This document shows, piece after piece, positions 1 through 9,104 of a stretch of DNA of 47,414 nucleotides. Numbering within the stretch: position 1 is the first letter of the stretch; the number at the start of each line of letters is the position of its first letter. The notes beneath the pieces were generated by a model. It did not search any database. It had not been told where the DNA came from and worked only from the letters and a program-made list of their open reading frames with translations. The stretch covers positions 1 to 47,414 of the forward strand of contig NZ_NMZQ01000040.1 of assembly GCF_010093125.1 (NCBI RefSeq), in the 5' to 3' direction. This DNA comes from Veillonella sp. R32. GTDB taxonomy: Bacteria; Bacillota; Negativicutes; Veillonellales; Veillonellaceae. The position numbers and the translations under genes are program-made.

Positions 1-121
1 CATCCAGTAATCTCACCGGCTCATTAGGTCCAATCCGAATGCCATAATCCAAAGATAAAACTACTTGGCGAAAGCCAGAAATTTTAGTATAATTACCGTG
101 TTGGATATGGTTTTTCTTCAT
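1..121 (-). mobile_element. IS1182-like transposase, N-terminal 40 codons, cut by window edge
   Basis: An ATG at 121 opens a frame that runs off the left edge of the window. The visible start is MKKNHIQHGNYTKISGFRQV, and a few residues on comes GPNEPVRLLD. This recalls the N-terminus of IS1182-family DDE transposases, which read VRLLD just before their DUF772 region. The catalytic part lies outside the window, so the family call rests on this short stretch. No strong ribosome site precedes the ATG, but TATAAT lies 6 bases upstream (127-132, minus strand). The terminal inverted repeat could not be defined. Confidence 0.55.
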
Positions 122-138
122 AAATTAATTATACCAAC

Positions 139-164
139 AAAAAAGGCCCTTTAGGGCCTTTTTT
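139..164. terminator. GC-rich hairpin just outside the transposase start
   Basis: AAAAAGGCCCT and AGGGCCTTTTT form a near-perfect stem around a tiny loop, with A and T runs on both sides, so it could terminate in either direction. It lies directly upstream of the transposase. It may stop transcription entering the insertion sequence from outside, as such hairpins do at other IS ends, or end the metF transcript. Confidence 0.7.
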
Positions 165-183
165 CTTATATAAATATAGCAAT

Positions 184-223
184 AATGCGGCTTGAAGATG
201 CTTATATATCTTCAAGCCGCATT
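184..223. repeat. 16-bp perfect inverted repeat
   Basis: AATGCGGCTTGAAGAT (184-199) is mirrored exactly at 208-223 around an 8-base loop. No T tract follows on either strand, so it is not a standard intrinsic terminator. It could be part of the IS boundary or a processing/stability hairpin at the 3' end of the metF message. Confidence 0.6.
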
Positions 224-344
224 AATAGTTTTAGGAGTTGTATTTCGTTACAGCCCCACTTTAAATTGTACTGCCCTTAATATATTAATGAACACCAACT
301 CTACTTACACATAATTAAGTAATTAATTACACATAATCAATTAC

Positions 345-1208
345 TTATACATGATCAATTAAATATAATACAGTACTAATATCATTCAATGGCATAATAT
401 GGACGCCGTGAGCAATCTTTTTAATTTCGAGCAAGATTTCTAAGGCAATTTCTAAACCAGCTTCCTTACCACCTTGTTCCATCCGTTTTAAAATGGACTC
501 AGTCAAAGAAATGCCCGGTACTTTAGTATGCAAATAATTTGCCATTTTAAAACTCTTTAAAGGAATTAAGCCTAACATAACAGGTAAGCCTAAAGGAGCT
601 ACCATATCGATAAATCGTTTGGCTTTTTCTAAATCATAAATAGGCTGTGTTTGAATAAAATTAGCGCCTGCTTCTACTTTGCGTATAATTTTAGCTTTTT
701 CTTCCTCCAAATCATCAGCCCCTGGATTGCCCGTAGTGCCAATATAAAAATTCGTTGCCTCATCCAAAGGATTCCCTGCCAAATCAAACCCAGAATTTAA
801 AGTATGAGCAATTTGTAATAACCCCATGGAGTCCACTTCAAAAACAGGCTTTGCATTTGGATGATCACCGCGCGCTGGTTCGTCACCAGTAAGGGTTAAA
901 ATATTATCTACACCCAAAGCTGCTGCCCCTAATAATTCAGCCTGCAAACCTAAAATATTACGATCTCGACAAGTCAAATGGAAAATCGTATCTATCTGTG
1001 CACGATATTTAATTAAATGGGCTAACGCAATAGGACTCATGCGCAATTTAGCCATTGGACAATCCGCAATATTAATAGCATCTACCCTATCCATCAATTG
1101 AGCTGCTTCCTTAAACGTTTTTGTCACTGATGCACTCTTTGGTGGATCTAATTCTACTGTAATTGTAAATTGTCCTGCTTTATGTTTATCTCGTAATGAT
1201 GCAACCAT
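345..1208 (-). CDS. metF: Methylenetetrahydrofolate reductase
   Basis: Reduces 5,10-methylenetetrahydrofolate to 5-methyltetrahydrofolate, the methyl donor for the adjacent methionine synthase. It is a single TIM-barrel flavoprotein of about 287 residues, close to the usual bacterial length of about 290. Visible family features are the early TVELDPPK segment, the LTGD segment in mid-barrel and the later FIQTQPIYD segment. The frame stays open eight codons upstream to a TTG at 1232. The ATG at 1208 is preferred because GGGGAT lies just upstream of it and the protein then starts MVASLRDKHKAG. It follows metH by 109 bp on the same strand and probably belongs to the same riboswitch-controlled unit. 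Confidence 0.93.
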   Translation of the reverse strand: MVASLRDKHKAGQFTITVELDPPKSASVTKTFKEAAQLMDRVDAINIADCPMAKLRMSPIALAHLIKYRAQIDTIFHLTCRDRNILGLQAELLGAAALGVDNILTLTGDEPARGDHPNAKPVFEVDSMGLLQIAHTLNSGFDLAGNPLDEATNFYIGTTGNPGADDLEEEKAKIIRKVEAGANFIQTQPIYDLEKAKRFIDMVAPLGLPVMLGLIPLKSFKMANYLHTKVPGISLTESILKRMEQGGKEAGLEIALEILLEIKKIAHGVHIMPLNDISTVLYLIDHV

Positions 1209-1316
1209 CGTATCCCCAACTCTCTCAATCAAACTATATCTAAACTGTGGTGCCAGCCTCTTTCTCTGACATTTGATTAACTTTCAATCAAACTATTTTT
1301 AAAACTAGCTTCGTTA

Positions 1317-3746
1317 CTAGTCATCACCTAAAAGACGTTTCACAATATTAACAGCACTAATGCCATCCTTCGCATAGCTATCAGCCCCTGCTTTATCAGC
1401 ATATTCCTGGGTCAAAACAGCACCGCCTACAATCACTTTAGAAGGCAACCCCGCATCCCGAATAGCTTGAATTGTTACGTCAATCATAGGCATGGTGGTC
1501 GTCATTAAGGAACAAATCCCCACTACGGTAGCTTTTTCTCGTTTAACAGCGGCTACAATTTCTGCAGGGTCCACATCTTTTCCTAAGTCAACCACTCGAT
1601 AGCCATTATTTTCTAGCAAAGCGGCCACAATATTTTTGCCTAAGTCATGAATATCTCCTTTTACCGTGGCTACAATTACGGTATCTCGCGTAATACCATC
1701 ACTTTCTGGCAATACTCGCTTAATCGTTTGAAAGGCCCCTTGCATAGCTTCCGCAGCCAACATAACTTGTGGTAAAAAAACTTTACCACTACCAAACTTA
1801 TCGCCCACCACATTCATAGCTTCCGACAAAGCTTGTTTGGTAATTTTCAAAGGATCAATACCTGCGGCCAATGCCTTTTCTACCAATTCAATAACTAATT
1901 CTTTTTCCCCTTGTTCGACAGCATGCTGAATATTTTCTAATGGATCTTTACTCGTGAAACTAACAGCTTCGGTTTGCTTCGCCGTTACCGCACCTGTTGG
2001 CACTACCTCCTCATCATGACCATAATCTGCAATAAATTCTGCCGCTGCCGGATCAAACCCAAGTAAGGTACGGCCTGCTATAAAAGCTTTTTTTACAGTT
2101 CCATTTAATGGATTTAAAATAGGCGCCGTTAAACCATGTGATAAGGCCATCGTTAAAAATTGACTATTCAAATAAGGTCGTTGTGGTAGACCAAAGGACA
2201 CATTGGATAGGCCCATAACGGTAGGAAATCCAAAGGTTTCTTTATACATCGCCAAGGTTCTCAAAGTCTGTACGGCACTATCTTGCCCACTGGCTAAAGT
2301 AAGTACTAGAGGGTCTAATAATAAGTCCTCACTACGTAAGCCCACAGCATAAGCGGCCAAAACAATTTCTTTGGCTAGCGCTACCCGTTCTTCGGCTGTA
2401 GCCGGTAAATCACCTTTTCCTAAAGGTAAACAAAGTACGGCAGCCCCATATCGTTTAGCTAGCGGCAAGACCCTCTCTAATTGTTCTGGTTCCGCATTTA
2501 CCGAGTTAATTAAAGGACGTCCTGGATACGCCTTTAAGCCAGCTTCCATAGCATCTGGATCCAAGGTATCAATGGATAACGGCACATCTACCAACATAGT
2601 GAGTTCCATAATAGCTCGTTTCATAGTTGCTACGACATCCACATCAGGAACGCCCATATTCACATCTAATACATCAGCCCCTGCAGCCACTTGAGCTAAG
2701 GCATCTCGTTTCACCATGGCAAAACTGCCTTCTTTAATTTCTTTAGCCAATACCTTACGGCCTGTTGGATTAATGCGCTCCCCAATAATAATAGGCTTTT
2801 CTGTATGACCTACTTTAACAAAGCTAGTCCGACTAGTAAACGCAGTAAATGGCACTACCTCCGTCCGCTCTTTAGGACTGTGATTATGAGCTGCTTTGGC
2901 AATCTCAGCAATATGAGCGGGCGTACTGCCACAACAAGCGCCCACAAAAGTAGCACCTGCATCCAGTAAGTCTGGAACATAAGCACCCATTTCTGCTGGT
3001 GACAAAGGGAATACGGTTTCTTTCCCCACTAACATAGGCATCCCTGCATTAGGCTGAGCACTAATTGGCAAATTAGTTACCGAAGCTAAGCGCCCCACCA
3101 AAGGAATTAATTGTTCAGGTCCTAAAGAACAGTTAATGCCCACTACATCAGCCCCCGTAGCCTCTACCATAATAGCCGCCGCTTCTGGTGGTGTGCCTGT
3201 AATTGTACGGCCATCTTCACTAAAAGAAAATTGGCAAATAATAGTTACCTCTGCTTTACTTTTATGGAGCGTTTCACGGGCATCACGAGCAGCTAAAAGA
3301 GCAGCCCGCATTTCTTGCACATCTATAATGGTTTCAATAATGATAAAATCAACGCCCGCTTCAATCAAAGCTAGGGCCTGTTCGTAATAGGTAGCATACA
3401 CTTCATCAAAGGAAATTTGACCCAATGGTTCTATAAATTGACCAGTCGGTCCCATAGAACCAGCCACTTTAGCCTCTGGTTTCACTGCTTCAATGGCTGC
3501 TTTAGCGGCTCTTACGGCAGCGGTATTAATTTCTTTAACTCGATGTTCCAGTCCATAATCAGCTAATTTTAAACCACAAGCTCCAAAGGTATTGGTGGTT
3601 ACAATATCACTGCCATTTTTTAAATAAGCGGCATGAATGCCCGTAACGATCTCTGGATGATCCACATTAAATAACTCAGGGCATTCCCCTTCCACTAAGC
3701 CTGACTGCTGTAGCATTGTCCCCATAGCGCCATCAAAAATATACAT
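1317..3746 (-). CDS. metH: Cobalamin-dependent methionine synthase, core domains only
   Basis: Transfers the methyl group of 5-methyltetrahydrofolate to homocysteine through enzyme-bound cobalamin. The order is homocysteine-binding barrel (about 1-290), pterin-binding barrel (about 310-570), B12 cap helices (about 590-680) and B12-binding fold (about 685-809). Zinc ligands are visible as Cys206 in GINCSLGP and the pair Cys271-Cys272 in GACCGS. The B12 axial histidine is in VKGDIHDLGKN near residue 700. At 809 residues it lacks the C-terminal AdoMet reactivation domain of the roughly 1,230-residue E. coli enzyme. That domain is encoded just upstream as a separate protein. The start has GATGAGG as a ribosome site. 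Confidence 0.96.
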   Translation of the reverse strand: MYIFDGAMGTMLQQSGLVEGECPELFNVDHPEIVTGIHAAYLKNGSDIVTTNTFGACGLKLADYGLEHRVKEINTAAVRAAKAAIEAVKPEAKVAGSMGPTGQFIEPLGQISFDEVYATYYEQALALIEAGVDFIIIETIIDVQEMRAALLAARDARETLHKSKAEVTIICQFSFSEDGRTITGTPPEAAAIMVEATGADVVGINCSLGPEQLIPLVGRLASVTNLPISAQPNAGMPMLVGKETVFPLSPAEMGAYVPDLLDAGATFVGACCGSTPAHIAEIAKAAHNHSPKERTEVVPFTAFTSRTSFVKVGHTEKPIIIGERINPTGRKVLAKEIKEGSFAMVKRDALAQVAAGADVLDVNMGVPDVDVVATMKRAIMELTMLVDVPLSIDTLDPDAMEAGLKAYPGRPLINSVNAEPEQLERVLPLAKRYGAAVLCLPLGKGDLPATAEERVALAKEIVLAAYAVGLRSEDLLLDPLVLTLASGQDSAVQTLRTLAMYKETFGFPTVMGLSNVSFGLPQRPYLNSQFLTMALSHGLTAPILNPLNGTVKKAFIAGRTLLGFDPAAAEFIADYGHDEEVVPTGAVTAKQTEAVSFTSKDPLENIQHAVEQGEKELVIELVEKALAAGIDPLKITKQALSEAMNVVGDKFGSGKVFLPQVMLAAEAMQGAFQTIKRVLPESDGITRDTVIVATVKGDIHDLGKNIVAALLENNGYRVVDLGKDVDPAEIVAAVKREKATVVGICSLMTTTMPMIDVTIQAIRDAGLPSKVIVGGAVLTQEYADKAGADSYAKDGISAVNIVKRLLGDD

Positions 3747-3855
3747 TATATCGCCTCATCTCTCTATATTAATTTCCTATCTTCTGTCGTGATATGTCGT
3801 AATATGTCTATAATAGATTTATTATAATAATAAATCCATTATAATTTTTATAACT

Positions 3856-4521
3856 TTATAGTTTTCGTGATGCACAATTTACTTGAGTACAAGACGTACA
3901 CCCTCGTTTAGTCGTCATCGTTTCACCATTAGGCATACAACCTATAATGGCGGTAACAGATTTACGTGGAAATAATAAAAACGTATCCGTTACAGCTAGA
4001 TCTATACTATCGGTGCCCGTAATGGCGGCTAAATCTTTTTGAACTTCTAAGGCCCAATTGCCATAGCCTGGGCTGAAACGCCAAGTCGTAGTATAGCCCA
4101 CTTTAGCGGCTTCTTTTTTTATGATTTCATTTACTTGATCCGCCACTTGTTCTACGGCCGTTGTGGCCGCTGCATCTACTAATAGACCTAAGGTATAATT
4201 GCCTTCTTTAAATAATTCAGCACTCCGTAGCTCTACTCCTTCCCCAATGGTTACAGCTAACACATAGACTTTTGTCGCTTTAGCTAAGTGTTGACGAATC
4301 GACGTGCCTTCCAGCTGTAATGGTGGATTACTCTTAATTAACCCCGTTTCAGCTTCATACTCATACACTTCATAAACGCCTTTAGGCGCTGCCACTAATT
4401 GTACTTCTAAACAAGCATCGGCTACTAATTGCTTTGGAAAATCGGTGGCCTGTCGTAAACCTGCATAGCGTGTGGCTTCAGCTATATCAATCTGTGGTAA
4501 ACGGCCATTATAAATTGCCAT
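3856..4521 (-). CDS. Stand-alone methionine synthase reactivation domain (Met_synt_B12)
   Basis: Matches the C-terminal activation domain of MetH, which uses S-adenosylmethionine and an electron donor to re-methylate oxidised cob(II)alamin. The key sign is FSPGYGNW near residue 150, the version here of the family's PGYG signature. A cysteine-rich tail (GCTSCTQVNC) ends the protein. The start is set at the ATG at 4521 (MAIYNGRLPQ), which has GAGAGGGGCGAG upstream. The longer open frame back to 4563 runs into the riboswitch terminator and cannot be the true start. It lies 109 bp upstream of metH and supplies the domain missing there. Together they form a split methionine synthase. Confidence 0.9.
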   Translation of the reverse strand: MAIYNGRLPQIDIAEATRYAGLRQATDFPKQLVADACLEVQLVAAPKGVYEVYEYEAETGLIKSNPPLQLEGTSIRQHLAKATKVYVLAVTIGEGVELRSAELFKEGNYTLGLLVDAAATTAVEQVADQVNEIIKKEAAKVGYTTTWRFSPGYGNWALEVQKDLAAITGTDSIDLAVTDTFLLFPRKSVTAIIGCMPNGETMTTKRGCTSCTQVNCASRKL

Positions 4522-4549
4522 ACGCTCGCCCCTCTCTGCTTTTTGCCAT

Positions 4550-4579
4550 AAAAAAACCTCCATCCAATATAGATAGAGG
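4550..4579 (-). terminator. Riboswitch-controlled intrinsic terminator
   Basis: On the minus strand CCTCTATC pairs with GATGGAGG (one G-U pair) and a run of seven T follows. It sits directly after the SAM aptamer and before the reactivation gene, so it is the likely OFF switch of the riboswitch. Confidence 0.85.
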
Positions 4580-4584
4580 ACCTC

Positions 4585-4678
4585 ACCTTATCTGTCAGTT
4601 TCCTGTTGGAAGTAGCACCTTGCTAGGCTGGTTGCTGGATATCATAGGGCCAAGTCCCTCCATCGCTCTTGATAAGGT
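4585..4678 (-). ncRNA. SAM-I (S-box) riboswitch
   Basis: The minus strand carries the S-box core: the closing helix ACCTTATC/GATAAGGT (ends at 4678 and 4585), AAGAGCGATGGAGGG, CTTGGCCC, ATGATATCCAGCAACC, and the GGTGCTACTTCC / CAGGAAACTGACAGAT segments. These follow the SAM-I consensus closely. With SAM bound, the aptamer should favour the adjacent terminator and switch off the downstream methionine genes. The controlled genes are those for the MetH reactivation protein, MetH and probably MetF. Confidence 0.96.
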
Positions 4679-4692
4679 CAACATATAAAACT

Positions 4693-4721
4693 AGGATACC
4701 GTCAATGCTATAGATTGTCAA
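4693..4721 (-). promoter_or_regulatory. Promoter of the methionine unit
   Basis: On the minus strand TTGACA (4721-4716) and TATCCT (4698-4693) are separated by exactly 17 bases. This places the transcript start a few bases before the SAM aptamer, as expected for an S-box leader. Confidence 0.85.
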
Positions 4722-4725
4722 GAAA

Positions 4726-4802
4726 AACCCCTAAGTATGACCGCTTTAACCTATATGTAAAAAATACACTTAGTTATAGGTAAAAACTTCAACTCAGGGG
4801 TT
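4726..4802 (-). terminator. Probable terminator of the mnmE-mnmG-rsmG transcript
   Basis: A 10-bp stem (AACCCCTGAG with CTTAGGGGTT, one mismatch) encloses a second nested hairpin (TATAGGT / ACCTATA), and T-rich sequence follows on the minus strand. It follows the end of rsmG and abuts the -35 box of the methionine promoter. Confidence 0.55.
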
Positions 4803-4843
4803 ATGACTGCCTATACAAAATAAATAGGACCACAGCTATGTAA

Positions 4844-5674
4844 TTATAATAAAGGTTTTAACTTAATATCCTTTGGTTTACGAGGATACGGTTTAGGCGT
4901 ATGCCCCATCTTACGAACATAAATAATAGCCCGCTTATCTGTTAAAGTCGGTAATTGCACTGGTTTCACCATTGCAATTTTGCCTTTTAATATTTGCAAA
5001 GCCTTCGTAGCTTCTTTGCTTTCGTCTTCATAGGCAGCCCCTTTTAACGCTACCATATAGCCATTTTGTTTCACATAAGGTAAGGCCCATTCTAATAAAA
5101 TAGGCAAGCGTGCTACAGCGCGACTTGTTACAATATCATAAGCCTCTCGATGTGCTGCTGTATGACTTACATCTTCAGCACGGCCATGTAAGGTTGTCAC
5201 ATTAAGTAAGCCCAATTCTTTAATAACCGATTCTAAAAAGATAAGCCGCTTTTGTAAGGAGTCAAACAAAGTAATCTTCAAATCAGGGCGCATAATGGCT
5301 AAGGGAATCCCTGGAAATCCAGCACCGGTGCCCAAATCTAATAGGCTGGCGCCTACCTTAAATACCACGGGCTCCGTGCTTGAAGTAATACCTTCTTCAT
5401 TAACACCATTAATACCATTAACACCATTAACACCATTAACAGCCTTAGCTTCGCTATCTTTCGTTACTACACCTTGTACGTCATCTAATGCTGTTAACGA
5501 ATCCACAAAATGTTTCACCGCTACTTCGTGAGGTTCGGTAATGGCTGTTAAATTTAAGCTTTTATTTGTTTCTATGAGCATTTCATAATAAGTAGTAAAT
5601 TGCTCTAATTGTTTTGCCGTTGCTTCTATCCCCACCGCTTCTAATTGAGCCGCTAAATTATCAGTAAAGTTCAT
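4844..5674 (-). CDS. rsmG: 16S rRNA (guanine-N7) methyltransferase RsmG with an unusual repeat insertion
   Basis: Methylates N7 of a conserved guanine in the 530 loop of 16S rRNA using SAM (formerly GidB). The SAM-binding motif LLDLGTGAGFPGIPLA is intact, as are the N-terminal LNLTAI segment and the later VTSRAVARL segment. At 276 residues it exceeds the usual 210-240. The extra length is an insertion at about residues 70-105 containing NGVNGVNGINGVN, encoded by a 9-base tandem repeat. The insertion lies between the N-terminal helices and the SAM-binding fold, so activity is probably kept. It is the last gene of the mnmE-mnmG-rsmG run, 8 bp after mnmG. Confidence 0.95.
   Translation of the reverse strand: MNFTDNLAAQLEAVGIEATAKQLEQFTTYYEMLIETNKSLNLTAITEPHEVAVKHFVDSLTALDDVQGVVTKDSEAKAVNGVNGVNGINGVNEEGITSSTEPVVFKVGASLLDLGTGAGFPGIPLAIMRPDLKITLFDSLQKRLIFLESVIKELGLLNVTTLHGRAEDVSHTAAHREAYDIVTSRAVARLPILLEWALPYVKQNGYMVALKGAAYEDESKEATKALQILKGKIAMVKPVQLPTLTDKRAIIYVRKMGHTPKPYPRKPKDIKLKPLL
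5398..5442. repeat. Tandem 9-bp repeat within rsmG
   Basis: Five consecutive 9-base units, CATTAACAC with small variations (CATTAATAC, CATTAACAG), run without gaps. Because 9 is a multiple of 3, changes in copy number keep the rsmG frame and add or remove three residues at a time. Confidence 0.9.
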
Positions 5675-5682
5675 AGGCCCTC

Positions 5683-7560
5683 CTAGGACTGTTGTTCACG
5701 ACGATACTGTTCTAATTGAATAAGCAATACCGACACATCGGCTGGTGAAACGCCTGAAATACGACTAGCTTGGCCAATGGAATGCGGTTTAATTTGTGCT
5801 AATTTCTGTTTTGCTTCTAAAGAAATTCCCTTCATAGCTTCATAATCCCAATCAGCAGGAATAATCTTTTCTTCTAATTTACGAACTTTAGCTACTTGTT
5901 CCATTTGCTTTTTAATATACCCATCATAGGTAATCATAATGTCAATTTCTTCTTCTACATCAGGGGTATAGCGCGTTAATTGAAAAGCTTCCGCCACATC
6001 ACCATAGGATAATTCATTACGTTTTACCAAATCAAAAGCTTTAATCCCTGTTTTAATAGGAGCTGTACCCATAGCTTCTAATTTAGCTTGCACTTCATTA
6101 GATGGATTAATTGGCGTGTTGTGTAATTCAGCTAGGCCTTGCTCAATTAACTCTTTTTTAGCTTTAAATCGAGCATACCGTTCTTCCGTTACCAGGCCAA
6201 TTTCATAGCCTTTTTCGGTTAAACGCATATCTGCATTATCTTGCCGTAATAATAAACGATATTCACTACGACTCGTCATCATGCGATACGGTTCTTTCGT
6301 ACCTTTTGTTACTAAATCATCAATTAATACACCAATATAGGCTTCGGAACGAGATAAAATAAAAGGCTCTTTTCCTTGTAAATATAGAGCTGCATTAATT
6401 CCAGCCATCAAACCTTGAGCCGCTGCTTCTTCATAGCCAGACGTGCCATTGGCTTGCCCAGCTGAATATAAGCCTTTAATCGTCTTAACTTGTAACGCTG
6501 GTGTCAATTGTAAAGGATTTAAGCAATCATACTCAATGGCATAGGCAGGGCGCATAATTTCTACATTTTCAAGGCCTGGAATAGTACGCAAAAATTTATA
6601 CTGTACATCAATTGGCAAACTTGTACTCATTCCTTGTACATACATTTCGTTCGTATGATTGCCTTCTGGCTCAACAAATAATTGATGACGATTCTTATCA
6701 CTAAAACGCACTACCTTATCTTCAATGGATGGGCAATAGCGAGGGCCAGTACCTTCAATAATACCGGTATACATAGGCGCACGATTCAAGTTAGCACGAA
6801 TAATATCATGCGTTTCTTCACTGGTATAAGTTAACCAACATACCTGTTCATTGCGGTTTGTCCAATCAGACATAAAGGAGAAAGAGCGATACATACCATC
6901 GCCCGGTTGCTCCGTCATATGATCTAAGGTAAGTGTGCGTTTATCTACACGAGCTGGTGTGCCTGTTTTAAAACGCATTAATTCAATACCATGTTTACGC
7001 AAAGAATCAGATAATAATTCAGCGGTTCGCTGCCCATTAGGACCACCGGTATACGTCAATTCGCCAGTAATAATCTTGCCTTTTAAATAAGTTCCGGTAC
7101 AAAGAATAATGGCTTTCGCTTCATATACTTCTCCTAATTCGCTTAGAATCCCCTTTACTTCACCATCTTCAATGAGTAATTCATTGACCATAATTTGTTT
7201 TACATTCAAATTATCTGTATTTTCAAGGGTTTCTTTCATCAAGCGCTGATACGCCACTTTATCTGATTGCGCGCGTAAGGAATGGACCGCTGGCCCTTTC
7301 CCCGTATTAAGCATACGCATCTGAATAGCCGTAGCATCGGCATTGATAGCCATTTGACCTCCTAGGGCATCTAATTCATAGACCAAATGACTTTTACCAG
7401 GACCACCTACCGCTGGATTACATGGCATAAGGGCAATATTATCTAAATTAAGGGTCGCCATTAAGGTACGTTGACCCATACGTGCTGTAGCAAGTGCTGC
7501 TTCACAACCAGCATGGCCACCACCAATGACAATAACATCATACGTATCAACTGTGTACAT
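5683..7560 (-). CDS. mnmG: tRNA uridine-5-carboxymethylaminomethyl modification enzyme MnmG (GidA)
   Basis: FAD-dependent partner of MnmE that installs (carboxymethyl)aminomethyl groups at the wobble uridine of certain tRNAs. The N-terminal dinucleotide motif [16 protein letters not shown] (about residues 9-24) and the MnmG signatures [15 protein letters not shown] and [16 protein letters not shown] are all present. The C-terminal helical domain, which contacts MnmE, is complete. At 625 residues it has the normal family length. It lies 30 bp after mnmE on the same strand, the classic pairing of the two subunits, and is followed 8 bp later by rsmG. Confidence 0.98.
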   Translation of the reverse strand: MYTVDTYDVIVIGGGHAGCEAALATARMGQRTLMATLNLDNIALMPCNPAVGGPGKSHLVYELDALGGQMAINADATAIQMRMLNTGKGPAVHSLRAQSDKVAYQRLMKETLENTDNLNVKQIMVNELLIEDGEVKGILSELGEVYEAKAIILCTGTYLKGKIITGELTYTGGPNGQRTAELLSDSLRKHGIELMRFKTGTPARVDKRTLTLDHMTEQPGDGMYRSFSFMSDWTNRNEQVCWLTYTSEETHDIIRANLNRAPMYTGIIEGTGPRYCPSIEDKVVRFSDKNRHQLFVEPEGNHTNEMYVQGMSTSLPIDVQYKFLRTIPGLENVEIMRPAYAIEYDCLNPLQLTPALQVKTIKGLYSAGQANGTSGYEEAAAQGLMAGINAALYLQGKEPFILSRSEAYIGVLIDDLVTKGTKEPYRMMTSRSEYRLLLRQDNADMRLTEKGYEIGLVTEERYARFKAKKELIEQGLAELHNTPINPSNEVQAKLEAMGTAPIKTGIKAFDLVKRNELSYGDVAEAFQLTRYTPDVEEEIDIMITYDGYIKKQMEQVAKVRKLEEKIIPADWDYEAMKGISLEAKQKLAQIKPHSIGQASRISGVSPADVSVLLIQLEQYRREQQS

Positions 7561-7590
7561 ACTATCTCCTATCCCTCTCTCGAGGCTATC

Positions 7591-8979
7591 TTATTTTCCT
7601 AGGCAGAAACGACTAAATAATTCATCTACCATAGATTCTCGTAAACTATCCCCAGTAATATCCCCTAAACGTTCCCAAGCCTCACGCATATCGGTCACTA
7701 CAAAATCCACTGGCAAGCCAGCTTCAATAGTTTCTAAGGACGTGTGCAATTGGCTTTTAGCTTGTTCCATTAAAGTAATATGACGGACATTGCTCAATAG
7801 AGCCGTCGATTCATTTTGAACCGTGCCACCATAAACTAATTCTTTTACCGCTTTGGCTAATACCTCCATGCCTTCGCCCTTAGCCGCACTAATGGTGGCT
7901 ACTACAGTAAACGTACCATAGGTATTAACCATAGCCTCTGTCACAACAGACCCTTTATCCGCTTTATTGAGGAACACGATGGTATTTTTACCAGATGTAT
8001 GACGCAACATAGCTTCTTCATCAGCCGTTAAAGGCTTAGATGCATCAATTACACAAATTACAATCTGCGCTGACTCTAAATATTCTTTAGCTCGATCAAC
8101 GCCTATTTTTTCTACAATATCCTCTGTTTCACGAATCCCTGCTGTATCGATTAAGCGCACCGGAATACCTTCAATGGTAATGGCTTCTTCAATGCTATCA
8201 CGGGTCGTTCCTGGTACATCTGTTACAATGGCTCGATTTTCTCGAAGTAACGCATTCATGAGGCTAGATTTGCCTGCATTAGGACGCCCTACAATAGCCG
8301 TAATAATCCCATCACGCAATAAACGACCACGATTAGCCGTAGCTAGTAAATTGTCAATTTGTGCTAAAATTGGTCGCAATTTAGCCGCTGTTTCATCCAT
8401 CGTAAGTTCTTCAATATCTTCTTCAGGATAATCAATGGCCACTTCTAAATGGGCAATCAACGCTATTAAATCTTCTCGAATGGTACGAATTAATTGGGCT
8501 AAGGTACCATCTAATTGCTTAACGGCTACAGATAAGGACTGTTCCGATTTAGCTTCAATAATATCTATAATAGCTTCTGCCTGAGTTAAATCGATACGGC
8601 CATTTAAAAAAGCTCGTTTCGTAAACTCTCCAGGTTCCGCTAAGCGGGCCCCTTGGCAAAGCAACACTTTCAAAATTTCACGCACCACCACGATACCGCC
8701 GTGACACTGTATTTCTATTACATCCTCAGCTGTAAAGGATTGAGGACCTCGCATAATTAAAAGTAACACCTCATCCAGCACTTCATTGTCTTTCTGAGGA
8801 TCTATAATATGACCATATTGAATGGTTCGATTAGGCCGTTTTTCTAAAGGTACGGTTCCCTTAGCTTGAAATAATGTGCTCACTATTTCAAAGCAACGAG
8901 TGCCACTCACTCGAATAATGCCCACCCCGCCAATGCCGGGCGGCGTAGCAATAGCAGCAATCGTATCTTCTGTATACAT
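7591..8979 (-). CDS. mnmE: tRNA modification GTPase MnmE (TrmE)
   Basis: GTPase that works with MnmG in wobble-uridine modification. An N-terminal folate-binding-like domain (about 1-120) and helical domain surround a G domain with P-loop GRPNAGKSS (about 232-240), DVPGTTRD, DTAGIRETED and the NKAD specificity motif. The protein ends in the family signature FCLGK, whose cysteine is catalytic. The length of 462 is typical. It starts at MYTEDTIAAIATPPG with GAGGAG seven bases upstream. A terminator separates it from jag, so it is probably transcribed from its own promoter between 8,980 and 9,060, although no box there is convincing. Confidence 0.98.
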   Translation of the reverse strand: MYTEDTIAAIATPPGIGGVGIIRVSGTRCFEIVSTLFQAKGTVPLEKRPNRTIQYGHIIDPQKDNEVLDEVLLLIMRGPQSFTAEDVIEIQCHGGIVVVREILKVLLCQGARLAEPGEFTKRAFLNGRIDLTQAEAIIDIIEAKSEQSLSVAVKQLDGTLAQLIRTIREDLIALIAHLEVAIDYPEEDIEELTMDETAAKLRPILAQIDNLLATANRGRLLRDGIITAIVGRPNAGKSSLMNALLRENRAIVTDVPGTTRDSIEEAITIEGIPVRLIDTAGIRETEDIVEKIGVDRAKEYLESAQIVICVIDASKPLTADEEAMLRHTSGKNTIVFLNKADKGSVVTEAMVNTYGTFTVVATISAAKGEGMEVLAKAVKELVYGGTVQNESTALLSNVRHITLMEQAKSQLHTSLETIEAGLPVDFVVTDMREAWERLGDITGDSLRESMVDELFSRFCLGK

Positions 8980-9053
8980 GGTTTGCTCCTCTATAGCAAC
9001 TATATTACCTACTGTTCAATTAATATAAGCTAACCAAACGTACGATATAGATC

Positions 9054-9088
9054 TAGTAAAAATAAAACCCGATCATAGATCGGGTTTT
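9054..9088 (-). terminator. Terminator between jag and mnmE
   Basis: An 11-bp perfect stem AAAACCCGATC/GATCGGGTTTT with a 3-base loop is followed on the minus strand by a T-rich tail. It ends the rpmH-rnpA-yidD-yidC-jag transcript. Confidence 0.85.
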
Positions 9089-9104
9089 ATGACTCGCACA
9101 TAGC

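Noticed and set aside
2371-3387. Open frames on the plus strand opposite metH
   Set aside because: They lie wholly inside a strongly conserved gene, have no ribosome sites and encode no recognisable protein.
4434-4688. Plus-strand frame across the SAM riboswitch
   Set aside because: It runs through a structured RNA element on the opposite strand and cannot be a conserved protein.
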